DNA of 64,000 nt from Bacteroides mediterraneensis (GCF_900128455.1 NZ_LT635783.1:967280-1031279); one strand, 5' to 3'; counted from the first letter of the stretch, positions 10,698 to 19,115 are shown. Notes: generated by a model from the letters alone, not told the origin. Translations and numbers: made by a program.

Positions 10698-10924
10698 ACT
10701 AAACGACTTAATATCAGAGTTGTTACGGTGTCAAATGATGACAAGCCGAAAAAGCGGAAAACGCAAAGAAAAGCGGATTTAAGAAGAAGAATGGTTTGCA
10801 AATCATTACCCGTGAAAGAGTAAGATTTAACATATGGGAGATGCTATTGCACCGTTTGTCACCGATTTGCATATCAAGGTCTAACTCGTTGATATTTAAC
10901 TTTGCAAACAAAAAAAAAACGAGT

Positions 10925-12145
10925 ATGGCAAGAAGTACATTCAAAGTGCTGTTCTACGTGAACGGCAGCAAGGAGAAAGACGGTATTGTCCCCATCATGG
11001 GACGAGTGACAATCAACGGTACTGTGGCACAGTTCAGCTGCAAGCAGACCATCCCGAAAACCCTTTGGGATGCGAAAGGCAACCGAGCCAAAGGCAAGAG
11101 TGCCGAAGCACGGAACGTCAATCTGGCATTGGACAACATCAAGGCGCAAATCATCAAGCACTATCAGCGCATATCCGACCGAGAGGCATACGTAACGGCT
11201 GAAATGGTGCGCAATGCCTACCAAGGGGTAGGAAGCGAGTATGAGACACTGATAAAGGCTTTTGACAAGGATTGCGCCAACTTCCTGAAACGTGTCGGTA
11301 AAGACCGCAGCATCGGCACGTACAAGGTCATGGTAAGGGCAAGGAACTATGTCGCAGCCTTTATCAAGTCATTCTACAGACGGACGGACATGTCCATGCT
11401 GGAACTTACACCCGACTTCATCAAGGAGTTTGCGGCTTATCTTACGGCTGAACGGGGACTGAAAAACGCCACCATCTGGCTGAACTGCATGTGGCTGAAA
11501 GGGGTGGTCATGCGTGCGCACTATAACGGACTGATACCGAGAAATCCGTTTGCGCAGTTCCATATCAGCCCGAATGTTAAGGAACGGGAGTATCTGACAG
11601 AGGACGAAATCAAAAGAATCATGGCGCACGAGTTTGACAACCCCACCCTCGCATTGGTGCGGGATCTGTTTATTTTCGCCTGTTTCACCGCCTTGTCTTT
11701 CGTGGATATGAAAGAACTCACAACGGATGAAATAGTGGAGGTGAATGGTGAGAAATGGATATTGTCGAAACGGCACAAGACAAATGTCCCGTTCCAAGTG
11801 AAGCTGCTGGATATTCCCTTGCAGATAATCGAACGGTACAAGTATCTGTCGGAAGACAAGCTGGTTTTCGGGAAAATCAACTATTGGACGATGTGCAAAC
11901 AGCTGAAAAAGGTAATGGCGGAATGCGGAATAGAGAAGCAAATCTCCTACCATTGCGCTCGTCATACGTTTGGAACACTGGCTCTTAGCAAGGGGATGCC
12001 CATTGAAAGCGTGAGCCGTGTTCTGGGACACACGAACATTGTCACGACTCAAATCTATGCGAAGATAACCACGCAGAAACTTGACAATGACCTGACGATG
12101 TTCGGCAACAAGCTGAACGCATCGTTCGGAAGTGTAACCCCATAA
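10925..12145 (+). CDS. Tyrosine recombinase (integrase), IntDOT-like
   Basis: 406 residues from MARSTFKV; the frame is open upstream but this is the usual start for the family. Catalyses integration and excision of the element. N-terminal arm-binding and SAM-like core-binding domains (about 1-215) are followed by the catalytic domain. His343-x-x-Arg346 (SYHCARHTFG), His369 (LGHTN) and the nucleophile Tyr378 (TQIYAKI) are present. The first catalytic Arg, expected in CFTxLR, is replaced by Ser258 (CFTALSFVDM), as reported for the CTnDOT integrase. First gene inside the left end, transcribed inward. The small downstream DNA-binding gene begins 12 bp later. Confidence 0.93.
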   Translation: MARSTFKVLFYVNGSKEKDGIVPIMGRVTINGTVAQFSCKQTIPKTLWDAKGNRAKGKSAEARNVNLALDNIKAQIIKHYQRISDREAYVTAEMVRNAYQGVGSEYETLIKAFDKDCANFLKRVGKDRSIGTYKVMVRARNYVAAFIKSFYRRTDMSMLELTPDFIKEFAAYLTAERGLKNATIWLNCMWLKGVVMRAHYNGLIPRNPFAQFHISPNVKEREYLTEDEIKRIMAHEFDNPTLALVRDLFIFACFTALSFVDMKELTTDEIVEVNGEKWILSKRHKTNVPFQVKLLDIPLQIIERYKYLSEDKLVFGKINYWTMCKQLKKVMAECGIEKQISYHCARHTFGTLALSKGMPIESVSRVLGHTNIVTTQIYAKITTQKLDNDLTMFGNKLNASFGSVTP

Positions 12146-12157
12146 CCAAGCATAGCC

Positions 12158-12541
12158 ATGAAACGAAGCATCATAACAACAGACGGTAACGGCAACATCA
12201 TCATGCCGACCGACATTAGCGCAACCGCCATGAGCGAATGGGAACTTTGCGACCTGTTCGGAGTAACCGCCCCGACATTCCGTGCAGGGCTGAAGGCTCT
12301 TTGCAAGAGCGGAGTTTTAAGGGAATACGGGATAAGGCGAAGCATACGGGTATCCGATAATTGCTGTATGGAGGTTTACAACCTTGAAGCGATAGTTACC
12401 CTCGCTTTCCATATCGGCACATTCGGAGCGGAACGGGTACGCAATGCCGTTCTTGAAATACTGTACCTGCGAAAAGAGAAAACAAGCATCTTCTTCTCGC
12501 TGAATACCAACGGTATATCCAAATCCGAATACTTCTCGTAG
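12158..12541 (+). CDS. Small DNA-binding protein of the element
   Basis: 127 residues, not assigned to a named family. Residues about 25-60 (MSEWELCDLFGVTAPTFRAG, then LKALCKSGVLREYG) read as a helix-turn-helix: start of a helix, turn at G-V-T, recognition helix. The C-terminal part is hydrophobic and basic. The gene is 12 bp after the integrase and in the same direction, ahead of a strong terminator, so the two are probably co-transcribed. A role as recombination directionality factor or repressor is plausible from size and position, but that is inference. Confidence 0.75.
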   Translation: MKRSIITTDGNGNIIMPTDISATAMSEWELCDLFGVTAPTFRAGLKALCKSGVLREYGIRRSIRVSDNCCMEVYNLEAIVTLAFHIGTFGAERVRNAVLEILYLRKEKTSIFFSLNTNGISKSEYFS

Positions 12542-12614
12542 CTGAATGCCTGACATAATTCACTCGGTAAGTCAGTAATTCATTAAGTCAGTACGACAGA
12601 CGCTCTGATTTTTT

Positions 12615-12656
12615 CTCCCGAAAAGCGTAATCCGACATTCGCTTTTCGGGAGTTTT
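12615..12656 (+). terminator. Terminator after the integration module
   Basis: A 13-bp perfect stem, CTCCCGAAAAGCG (12615-12627) with CGCTTTTCGGGAG (12640-12652), then TTTT. It separates the int/HTH unit from the replication genes. A -7-like box TATTTTTG at 12767-12774 may start the next transcript. Confidence 0.85.
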
Positions 12657-12809
12657 CCGTTTGCACAACCCGTTTCCTGTCCCAAACCATTGAAAGTTTT
12701 TGTTTCGGGGGCTATTTGTCACCATTCTGCCGTGTTTTGCATAACAACCTATCCGATAATTGATTATATTTTTGCAGCTGGTAATTTTCAAACTTAAAAC
12801 CATTTGATT

Positions 12810-14051
12810 ATGTCAGCTATCGAACAACAGGACAGCCACAGACCGCCATCGGATGGCGGCATGGCAAAGGAAGAGTTTATCCGAGTGGGGACAACGCTCT
12901 ATAAGATTGTGGAGCAGCCCAAACTGAACGGAGGGTATATAAGGAAACGCATCGCATGGAACAACGAGACCCTGCGACAGGATTACGGCAAGGATTACAT
13001 CGGCAGAGTTCCCAAGTATGACGGCTTCTGCACAGTACCCGAACACATCGGCTACCGTTCCGTGGTCGGCAAGTTCCTTAACCTCTACGAACCGATAGAC
13101 CACCGACCGCAGGAGGGCGATTTATCGCATATCCAATCTTTGGTACGGCACATCTTCGGGGAACAGTACGAGTTGGGGATGGACTATCTGCAACTGCTCT
13201 ACCTGCAACCAATTCAGAAGTTGCCTATCCTGCTGTTGGTGTCGGAAGAACGCAACACGGGCAAAAGCACCTTCCTGAACTTTCTGAAAGCCCTTTTTCA
13301 GAACAATGTGACTTTCAACACCAACGAGGATTTCCGCAGCCAGTTCAATTCCGACTGGGCTGGCAAGCTCCTTATCGTGGTGGATGAGGTGCTGCTCAAC
13401 CGCAGGGAGGATAGCGAGCGGTTGAAGAACCTCAGCACCACACTTTCCTATAAGGTGGAAGCCAAAGGCAAAGACCGTGATGAGATTGCGTTCTTCGCCA
13501 AATTCGTGCTGTGTTCCAACAACGAGCATCTGCCCGTAATCATAGACGCAGGGGAAACACGCTATTGGGTGCGCAAGATAGACCGCTTGCAGTCCGATGA
13601 TACCGACTTCCTGCAAAAGCTGAAAGCGGAGATACCCGCCTTTCTCCATTTCCTGCAACACAGAAAACTGTCCACCGAAAAGGAAAGCCGGATGTGGTTC
13701 AACCCCACATTGCTGCATACAGAAGCCTTGCAGAAGATTATCCGTAGCAACCGCAATCGGCTGGAGATAGAGATGTCGGAACTGCTGCTTGACATTATGG
13801 TTGCAATGGATGTGGATAGCGTTTCATTCTGCCTTAACGACCTTGTCGTACTGCTGGTGCACTCGCAGGTAAAGGCGGAAAAGCACCAAGTGCGTAAGGT
13901 GGTGCAGGAGTGCTGGAAACTGACACCTGCACCAAACGGGCTTACCTACACCACCTATCAGGGCAATTACAACAGAAGTTGTCACTATGAGCCGATAAAG
14001 AGGGTGGGACGCTTCTACACCGTCACAAGGAAGCAACTCGAATCCCTGTAA
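12810..14051 (+). CDS. SF3-type helicase / primase-helicase protein
   Basis: 413 residues from MSAIEQQD (ATG at 12810). Residues 140-155 hold a Walker A site, ERNTGKST, with GKS at 151-153. KLLIVVDEVLL about 45 residues later is the Walker B, and VLCSNNEHLPVII serves as the sensor/motif C region. This order is that of superfamily 3 (D5/poxvirus-type) helicases found on plasmids, phages and Bacteroides mobilizable elements. It probably helps replicate the excised circle or restore the double strand after transfer. A basic C-terminal domain (320-413) may bind DNA. Followed by the dyad region and the primase. Confidence 0.82.
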   Translation: MSAIEQQDSHRPPSDGGMAKEEFIRVGTTLYKIVEQPKLNGGYIRKRIAWNNETLRQDYGKDYIGRVPKYDGFCTVPEHIGYRSVVGKFLNLYEPIDHRPQEGDLSHIQSLVRHIFGEQYELGMDYLQLLYLQPIQKLPILLLVSEERNTGKSTFLNFLKALFQNNVTFNTNEDFRSQFNSDWAGKLLIVVDEVLLNRREDSERLKNLSTTLSYKVEAKGKDRDEIAFFAKFVLCSNNEHLPVIIDAGETRYWVRKIDRLQSDDTDFLQKLKAEIPAFLHFLQHRKLSTEKESRMWFNPTLLHTEALQKIIRSNRNRLEIEMSELLLDIMVAMDVDSVSFCLNDLVVLLVHSQVKAEKHQVRKVVQECWKLTPAPNGLTYTTYQGNYNRSCHYEPIKRVGRFYTVTRKQLESL

Positions 14052-14072
14052 TACTATCATTTTTCTGTTGAA

Positions 14073-14306
14073 TTGTTGAATATGGGTATAAATACACTGA
14101 CAATAAACGATATACATTCTCAACAAAATCTCAACAAGCCAAAAGAGAAGTTGAGAGACCACCGACACCCGTTTGTGGATTTCTCTTTTGGCGAGCGGTT
14201 TGTTGAGAAGATGTTGAGAGGTTACGAGGCTGTATATAAACATATTACATTGACAATTCATCAAATCAACAAATTTTCATCAACTTCAAAACCGTATGTA
14301 ATATGA
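14073..14306 (+). CDS. Possible small protein overlapping phased dyads
   Basis: A 77-codon ORF between the helicase and primase genes. Its stop overlaps the primase start as ATGA, which would suit translational coupling. However, the same DNA carries a highly organised set of dyads (14118-14219), and the protein shows no recognisable domain, so the frame may simply be open by chance. Confidence 0.3.
   Translation: MLNMGINTLTINDIHSQQNLNKPKEKLRDHRHPFVDFSFGERFVEKMLRGYEAVYKHITLTIHQINKFSSTSKPYVI
14118..14219. other. Phased TCTCAACA dyad cluster (candidate origin or operator)
   Basis: TCTCAACA occurs at 14118 and 14129, exactly 11 bp apart. Its reverse complement TGTTGAGA occurs at 14201 and 14212, again 11 bp apart, and a 7/8 match at 14149. 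Between them a perfect 12-bp inverted repeat joins GCCAAAAGAGAA (14138-14149) to TTCTCTTTTGGC (14181-14192). Iteron-like spacing of one helical turn, next to helicase and primase genes, suggests a replication origin or a repressor site. Confidence 0.6.
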
Positions 14307-15274
14307 CAATCCAAGATGTAAAGCAAATCAAACTGGCGGACTATCTGCAAAGTCTGGGCTATACGCCTGTAAAGCAACAAGGCAGGAATCTGTGGTACAA
14401 ATCACCGTTACGGGAAGAAACGGACGCATCGTTCAAGGTAAACACCGAGCTTGAAAAATGGTATGACTTCGGCATCGGCAAAGGCGGAAACATCCTCGCA
14501 TTGGCAGCGGAACTCTACCGTTCGGAAGATGTAGCCTATCTGTTGAGACGCATAGAGGAGCGGACAGCATACATCCGCCCTGCATCGTTCTCTTTTGGCA
14601 GACAGCATTCCGACAATCGTACTTATCAGGGATTAAAGGTTGGAGAATTGTCCTCCCCTGCTCTTATAGCCTATCTGCAAGAAAGGGGAATAAACATCGG
14701 ACTTGCCAAAAGAGAATGCAGGGAGCTTCGGTTTATGAATGCCGACAAACCCTATTTTGCCATCGGCTTTCCGAACATGGCAGGAGGATATGAAGTGCGC
14801 AACAGATACTTCAAGGGATGTGTCGCCCCGAAAGATATCACCCATATCCGACAGCAGGGCGGACAACGATGTATGTGTTACCTGTTCGAGGGGTTCATGG
14901 ATTACCTTTCATTCCTTACCATCCGAGTAGAAAACAATCCGCAACACCCGCGATTGGACACACAGGACTATATCATATTGAACTCCGTTTCCAATCTTGC
15001 AAAAGCGGAAAGCATATTGGAGACCTACACCCAAGTCGGCTGTTTCCTTGACAACGACACGGCAGGACGGAACACTTGCAAGAAGCTGAAAGAGAAGTTT
15101 GGGGAACGGCTGCTTGACAAGTCAATGTACTATCGTGAGTATAAGGACTTGAACGACTACCTGTGCGGTAAGCCCTTGTCCCAATCGGCAGAGCCGATAA
15201 AGGAGAAGAAGCAAGTCCAATCCGCAAGGCGGATGATGCAGCCACCGAAAAAGAAAGGGGGATTTCATCTGTAA
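14303..15274 (+). CDS. DNA primase with toprim domain
   Basis: 323 residues. The N-terminal third (LADYLQSLGYTPVKQQGRNLWYKSPLREE) resembles the zinc-finger primase fold in shape, but the CHC2 cysteines are absent. YDFGIGKGGNILAL follows, as in DnaG-like proteins of Bacteroides elements. The second half has toprim-type features: FEGFMDYLSF (Glu motif) and VGCFLDNDTAGRN (DxD-like motif at about 250). The gene ends in a basic Lys-rich tail. It likely primes replication of the element or complementary-strand synthesis after transfer. It follows the dyad cluster and precedes the oriT-like region. Confidence 0.85.
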   Translation: MTIQDVKQIKLADYLQSLGYTPVKQQGRNLWYKSPLREETDASFKVNTELEKWYDFGIGKGGNILALAAELYRSEDVAYLLRRIEERTAYIRPASFSFGRQHSDNRTYQGLKVGELSSPALIAYLQERGINIGLAKRECRELRFMNADKPYFAIGFPNMAGGYEVRNRYFKGCVAPKDITHIRQQGGQRCMCYLFEGFMDYLSFLTIRVENNPQHPRLDTQDYIILNSVSNLAKAESILETYTQVGCFLDNDTAGRNTCKKLKEKFGERLLDKSMYYREYKDLNDYLCGKPLSQSAEPIKEKKQVQSARRMMQPPKKKGGFHL

Positions 15275-15320
15275 TGTGCTCGTCTGCTTTCCGAAAGGTA
15301 TTTAGACAGAAATACCATAG

Positions 15321-15480
15321 CTCAATAGGGCGTTTTCTTCACGCATTACTCCGTAACGCTAAAAACGCCCTATCGAGCCAAAGGGAAATCCCTTTGGAAA
15401 CCCTGTGCAAACGAGAGCAGAAGCCAAACTCGTTTGGATTATGCCGAGTGCAGCAAGGGTTCATTTGCATAATAAACCCT
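15321..15480. other. oriT-like cluster of four hairpins
   Basis: The 266-bp gap before the relaxase is packed with inverted repeats. ATAGGGCGTTTT/AAAACGCCCTAT (15325-15336, 15362-15373). CCAAAGGG/CCCTTTGG with a 4-nt loop (15378-15397). CAAACGAG/CTCGTTTG (15408-15415, 15429-15436). AGGGTT/AACCCT (15456-15480). A dense hairpin set immediately upstream of a MobV relaxase is where oriT lies in this type of element. The nick site itself was not identified. The 80-codon ORF across it is probably spurious. Confidence 0.65.
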
Positions 15481-15540
15481 GTGAGCCGATGCCACAGGCA
15501 GAGAGAAGAAACATAACGATAACCGCAAAATAGAAATAAA

Positions 15541-16848
15541 ATGGGATATTTTTCATTGGACATTAAGAAAGCAAAGGGTACATCGGACACCACGCAGTCC
15601 GACCATATAGAGAGAAAGATAATACCTAAAAACGCAGACCCGACAAGGACACATCTGAACAGGGTGCTTGTCGAATACCCCGATGGCGTTCACGGCAGGG
15701 ATGAAGCGATTGCCCACAGACTGAACACGGCAGGCATCAGACGGAAAATCACACACGACCAAGTCCGTGTCGTTCGGGTGGTTTTGTCGGGTACGCACGA
15801 GGACATGATGAACATACAGGAAAAAGGAGAACTCGATGAATGGTGCAACGACAGCATCCAATGGCTGCAAGCCACATTCGGCAAAGACAATGTGGTTGCC
15901 GCACATCTGCACATGGACGAGAAGACTCCGCACATCCACGCAGCCGTTGTTCCCATCGTGACGGGTGAAAGGCGCAAAGCCAAGAAAGAGCAAACGGACG
16001 GTAAGCGCAAGTACCGCAAGAAAACAAATTCCGTCCGCTTGTGTGCCGATGACCTGTTCAACCGCCAGACCTTGGTCGCCTACCACGACAATTACGCAAG
16101 GGTGATGGCGAAATACGGATTGCAGCGTGGGGTACGGGGTTCGGAAGCACGGCACACCACCACCATGCAGTATTATAGGGACTTGAAAAAGAAGAATGAA
16201 GTCCTCGAAACTGAAACCAGACTGTTGCAGGAGAAGAAAGCCGAGGCGCAGGAGGAACTGAAGCAGGTGAAAGCGGAAATCCGTACCGACAAGCTCAAAA
16301 ACGCAGCCACCGATACGGCAACCGCCCTTGCAAGCAGTGTGGGCTCTCTTTTCGGAAGTGGAAAGATGAAATCGTTGGAGCGCAGGAACGAGGATTTGCA
16401 AGACCGCATCCTTGAACTTGAAAACGAAGCCCGACAACGGGAACGGCAACAAGCCAAGCAGATACAGGAGATAAGAAACGCTTACGAGCAACAGCACCGC
16501 AAGCTGTCGGAGTTTGCGGATTTTGTCAGACGCTACTTTCCATATGTGGAGAAGCTGATGCCTATAATAAACTTCCTGCGTGACCGATTGAAGTTCAATG
16601 ACGGAATAATCAGAAGACTATGCGAGTTCAAGGAGGTCGGGATAAAAGGCGAACTCTATTCTTCCGAATTTAACCGAAGTTTTGATACCCGACACTCCGT
16701 CTGCTCTATCAAACAGGATGAAAACGGTAAATTCGATTTCAAGATAGACGGGGTTTCTCACGTGAACTGGTTCAGAAAGAAGATGAATGAGTTTAGAGAA
16801 GCCATCGGAATACCGAAGCCAAGACAGAATAGAAGTATGAAACTGTAA
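15541..16848 (+). CDS. MobV-family relaxase
   Basis: 435 residues. Nicks oriT and leads the transferred strand when a helper element supplies conjugation. Its Pre/Mob signature is intact: HLHMDEKTPHIHAAVVP, with His124, Asp126, Glu127, His131 and His133 forming the metal site. The N-terminal relaxase domain covers about 1-215. A long charged coiled coil (about 215-330) and a C-terminal domain of unknown role follow. No separate accessory Mob protein is visible. A strong terminator follows, so ermF is expressed from its own signals. Confidence 0.93.
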   Translation: MGYFSLDIKKAKGTSDTTQSDHIERKIIPKNADPTRTHLNRVLVEYPDGVHGRDEAIAHRLNTAGIRRKITHDQVRVVRVVLSGTHEDMMNIQEKGELDEWCNDSIQWLQATFGKDNVVAAHLHMDEKTPHIHAAVVPIVTGERRKAKKEQTDGKRKYRKKTNSVRLCADDLFNRQTLVAYHDNYARVMAKYGLQRGVRGSEARHTTTMQYYRDLKKKNEVLETETRLLQEKKAEAQEELKQVKAEIRTDKLKNAATDTATALASSVGSLFGSGKMKSLERRNEDLQDRILELENEARQRERQQAKQIQEIRNAYEQQHRKLSEFADFVRRYFPYVEKLMPIINFLRDRLKFNDGIIRRLCEFKEVGIKGELYSSEFNRSFDTRHSVCSIKQDENGKFDFKIDGVSHVNWFRKKMNEFREAIGIPKPRQNRSMKL

Positions 16849-16851
16849 ATC

Positions 16852-16892
16852 AAAAAAATCCGTGATAGTAGAATGGTATATCACGGATTTTT
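16852..16892 (+). terminator. Terminator after the relaxase gene
   Basis: A 12-bp stem, AAATCCGTGATA (16856-16867) with TATCACGGATTT (16879-16890), flanked by A and T runs so it could work on both strands. Confidence 0.9.
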
Positions 16893-16894
16893 CA

Positions 16895-17120
16895 TACTTT
16901 TGTATTGGATTGAGGCTACTCTTTCCAAAACATATTAGAATTAAGAAGAAGCGTTATGCTTATCTTGTACTTGAAAACGTAGGAAATTTTCAATTAGATG
17001 CAAGGATAGCATAGTGGTTCTCACGCATATAGCGTGGGCTACTATTGTTACATCTGCATCTATGGTTTCCTACGACCTTCAAGTAAGAGTGTGGCTTTGT
17101 AGTTCACGCTTTTTCGTAGG
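16895..17120 (+). promoter_or_regulatory. ermF leader: -7 box, short peptide and competing hairpins
   Basis: TACTTTTG (16895-16902) matches the -7 box. An 8-codon ORF, MLILYLKT, spans 16956-16982. A long imperfect hairpin runs from 16970 to 17083: CTTGAA, CGTAGGAAA, TAGATGCA, ATAGT and CACGC arms all find their partners in reverse order. Next comes a terminator-like stem AGTGTG/CACGCT (17088-17110) followed by T5. CGTAGG recurs at 17115-17120 and could compete with 16978-16983 for CCTACG (17069-17074). This is the shape of a leader-peptide attenuator for a macrolide-resistance gene; its working is inference. Confidence 0.55.
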
Positions 17121-17176
17121 TTGGACTAAAATGTTTATTAAATATAATACAAGTATTCACCTGTAAGAAGTTACTA

Positions 17177-17977
17177 ATGACAAAAAAGAAATTGCCCGTT
17201 CGTTTTACGGGTCAGCACTTTACTATTGATAAAGTGCTAATAAAAGATGCAATAAGACAAGCAAATATAAGTAATCAGGATACGGTTTTAGATATTGGGG
17301 CAGGCAAGGGGTTTCTTACTGTTCATTTATTAAAAATCGCCAACAATGTTGTTGCTATTGAAAACGACACAGCTTTGGTTGAACATTTACGAAAATTATT
17401 TTCTGATGCCCGAAATGTTCAAGTTGTCGGTTGTGATTTTAGGAATTTTGCAGTTCCGAAATTTCCTTTCAAAGTGGTGTCAAATATTCCTTATGGCATT
17501 ACTTCCGATATTTTCAAAATCCTGATGTTTGAGAGTCTTGGAAATTTTCTGGGAGGTTCCATTGTCCTTCAATTAGAACCTACACAAAAGTTATTTTCGA
17601 GGAAGCTTTACAATCCATATACCGTTTTCTATCATACTTTTTTTGATTTGAAACTTGTCTATGAGGTAGGTCCTGAAAGTTTCTTGCCACCGCCAACTGT
17701 CAAATCAGCCCTGTTAAACATTAAAAGAAAACACTTATTTTTTGATTTTAAGTTTAAAGCCAAATACTTAGCATTTATTTCCTGTCTGTTAGAGAAACCT
17801 GATTTATCTGTAAAAACAGCTTTAAAGTCGATTTTCAGGAAAAGTCAGGTCAGGTCAATTTCGGAAAAATTCGGTTTAAACCTTAATGCTCAAATTGTTT
17901 GTTTGTCTCCAAGTCAATGGTTAAACTGTTTTTTGGAAATGCTGGAAGTTGTCCCTGAAAAATTTCATCCTTCGTAG
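17177..17977 (+). CDS. ermF: ErmF 23S rRNA adenine N6-methyltransferase
   Basis: 266 residues, the exact ErmF length, and the sequence reads as ErmF throughout (for example MTKKKLPVRFTGQHFTIDK). It dimethylates A2058 (E. coli numbering) of 23S rRNA and blocks macrolide, lincosamide and streptogramin B binding. SAM-binding motif LDIGAGKGFLT lies near residue 40 and the catalytic SNIPYGI near residue 100. The gene is much AT-richer than the neighbouring mob and leu genes, consistent with acquisition. It follows the structured leader and precedes a large inverted repeat. No remnant of IS4351, which flanks ermF in Tn4351-type elements, was recognised here. Confidence 0.97.
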   Translation: MTKKKLPVRFTGQHFTIDKVLIKDAIRQANISNQDTVLDIGAGKGFLTVHLLKIANNVVAIENDTALVEHLRKLFSDARNVQVVGCDFRNFAVPKFPFKVVSNIPYGITSDIFKILMFESLGNFLGGSIVLQLEPTQKLFSRKLYNPYTVFYHTFFDLKLVYEVGPESFLPPPTVKSALLNIKRKHLFFDFKFKAKYLAFISCLLEKPDLSVKTALKSIFRKSQVRSISEKFGLNLNAQIVCLSPSQWLNCFLEMLEVVPEKFHPS

Positions 17978-18035
17978 TTCAAAGTCGGGTGGTTGTCAAG
18001 ATGATTTTTTTGGTTTGGTGTCGTCTTTTTTTAAG

Positions 18036-18183
18036 CTGCCGCATAACGGTTTGCAGCTATACGCAGGCAGGGATTTTTACCACTAAGCTACCTACGATGA
18101 ACTGAACTTTAAATTTACCACTTTCCTGTCTTACGAAGCACGAACCCCCTGCTTGCGTATAGGTGATGTTATGCGGTCGGCTT
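18036..18183. repeat. Large attC-like imperfect inverted repeat after ermF
   Basis: Left arm CCGCATAAC .. TATACGCAGGCAGGG (18039-18072) pairs with right arm CCCTGCTTGCGTATA .. GTTATGCGG (18147-18178). Two paired blocks, about 9 and 15 bp, are separated by unequal inner gaps (10 against 6 nt), and a roughly 70-nt region lies between the arms. Two box pairs with asymmetric extra bases are typical of integron attC sites, although GTTATGC departs from the GTTRRRY core by one base. The rest of 17978-18458 holds no gene that I can support. Confidence 0.6.
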
Positions 18184-18458
18184 TCATTTTCTCTTCTTTC
18201 TCGTTAATTTGTAGTGCAAAGTTACTAAATTTGCAGTCAAGCAATTTCAATTTTTGAATTATGTATTTCAGCAGACCTTGGACTTCTATCTAAGTGATAG
18301 GCAGTCCTGAATAAATTCCAATCAATCTTTTAGGGCAAGACAATCAGTCTATGCTTTGTGTGTGCTGTCATTTTTTTTGATGGCATTGCTTTGTCGTAGT
18401 TGCTCTGTCGGGTAATACTGTCTATTCACTTCTCTGTGATTTGAATTCAATTCAAATT

Positions 18459-19037
18459 ATGAAGAAGTTGATTGTATCATTCGCATTTGTTTTAATTGCT
18501 TTGACATCGTATGCTCAAAGTAGTTCCGAACACCTTACCTTTAAGGGAATTCCCATTGAGGGAAGTATGACTGAATTTTGTCAGAAGTTAAAAGCTAAAG
18601 GATTCACTTCTATTGGCAGTGAAAACAATCTTGCATTGTTTATGGGAGACTTTACAGGTCGTAATGCAACTATAGGTGTAACAGCTACAGATGATGGGAA
18701 AAGTGTATTTGCCGTAGCTGTGTTGTTTGACCCAAGTGGTGAATGGAATACGCTTGTTAATACTTATAACTATTATAAAGATTTATACACCCGAAAATAT
18801 GGCAATCCGACTATTTCAAAAGAGAAGAACCCTGCCCATTTGGATTCCAATACAGCTTTAATGGCAGAAGTTCATCAAGGAACTGTTGTTTGGGGTAGTG
18901 CTTGGGAGGTAACAGGAGGAAACATTGAATTATCGATAGAAAAGACTTCTGGTTTTTATGAGGGTATGGTAATGATTCGTTATCGTGATTCTCAAAATGT
19001 AGAAACTAAAATTCAAAAAGATTTAGAGGATATTTAG
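18459..19037 (+). CDS. Exported protein of unknown function
   Basis: 192 residues, starting MKKLIVSFAFVLIALTSYAQ with a clear signal peptide cleaved after residue 20 (AQ-S). The mature part is soluble and of mixed alpha/beta pattern. Nothing in it identifies a family with certainty; proteins of this look are common as small periplasmic proteins in Bacteroides. I chose the second in-frame Met (18459) because it starts the signal peptide. AT-rich like its neighbours ermF and the helicase. It lies 78 bp upstream of another exported protein with a similar signal peptide. Confidence 0.75.
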   Translation: MKKLIVSFAFVLIALTSYAQSSSEHLTFKGIPIEGSMTEFCQKLKAKGFTSIGSENNLALFMGDFTGRNATIGVTATDDGKSVFAVAVLFDPSGEWNTLVNTYNYYKDLYTRKYGNPTISKEKNPAHLDSNTALMAEVHQGTVVWGSAWEVTGGNIELSIEKTSGFYEGMVMIRYRDSQNVETKIQKDLEDI

Positions 19038-19115
19038 TATCCTATGTATGCGACTTATTCAAAATGTGTCTGGTACATGAATCCGTTAATTGTCAAATAA
19101 TAACATAACAGAATT

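Noticed and set aside
15274..15516. 80-codon ORF between primase and relaxase
   Set aside because: Covered by four strong hairpins and without protein-like pattern; more likely non-coding oriT DNA.
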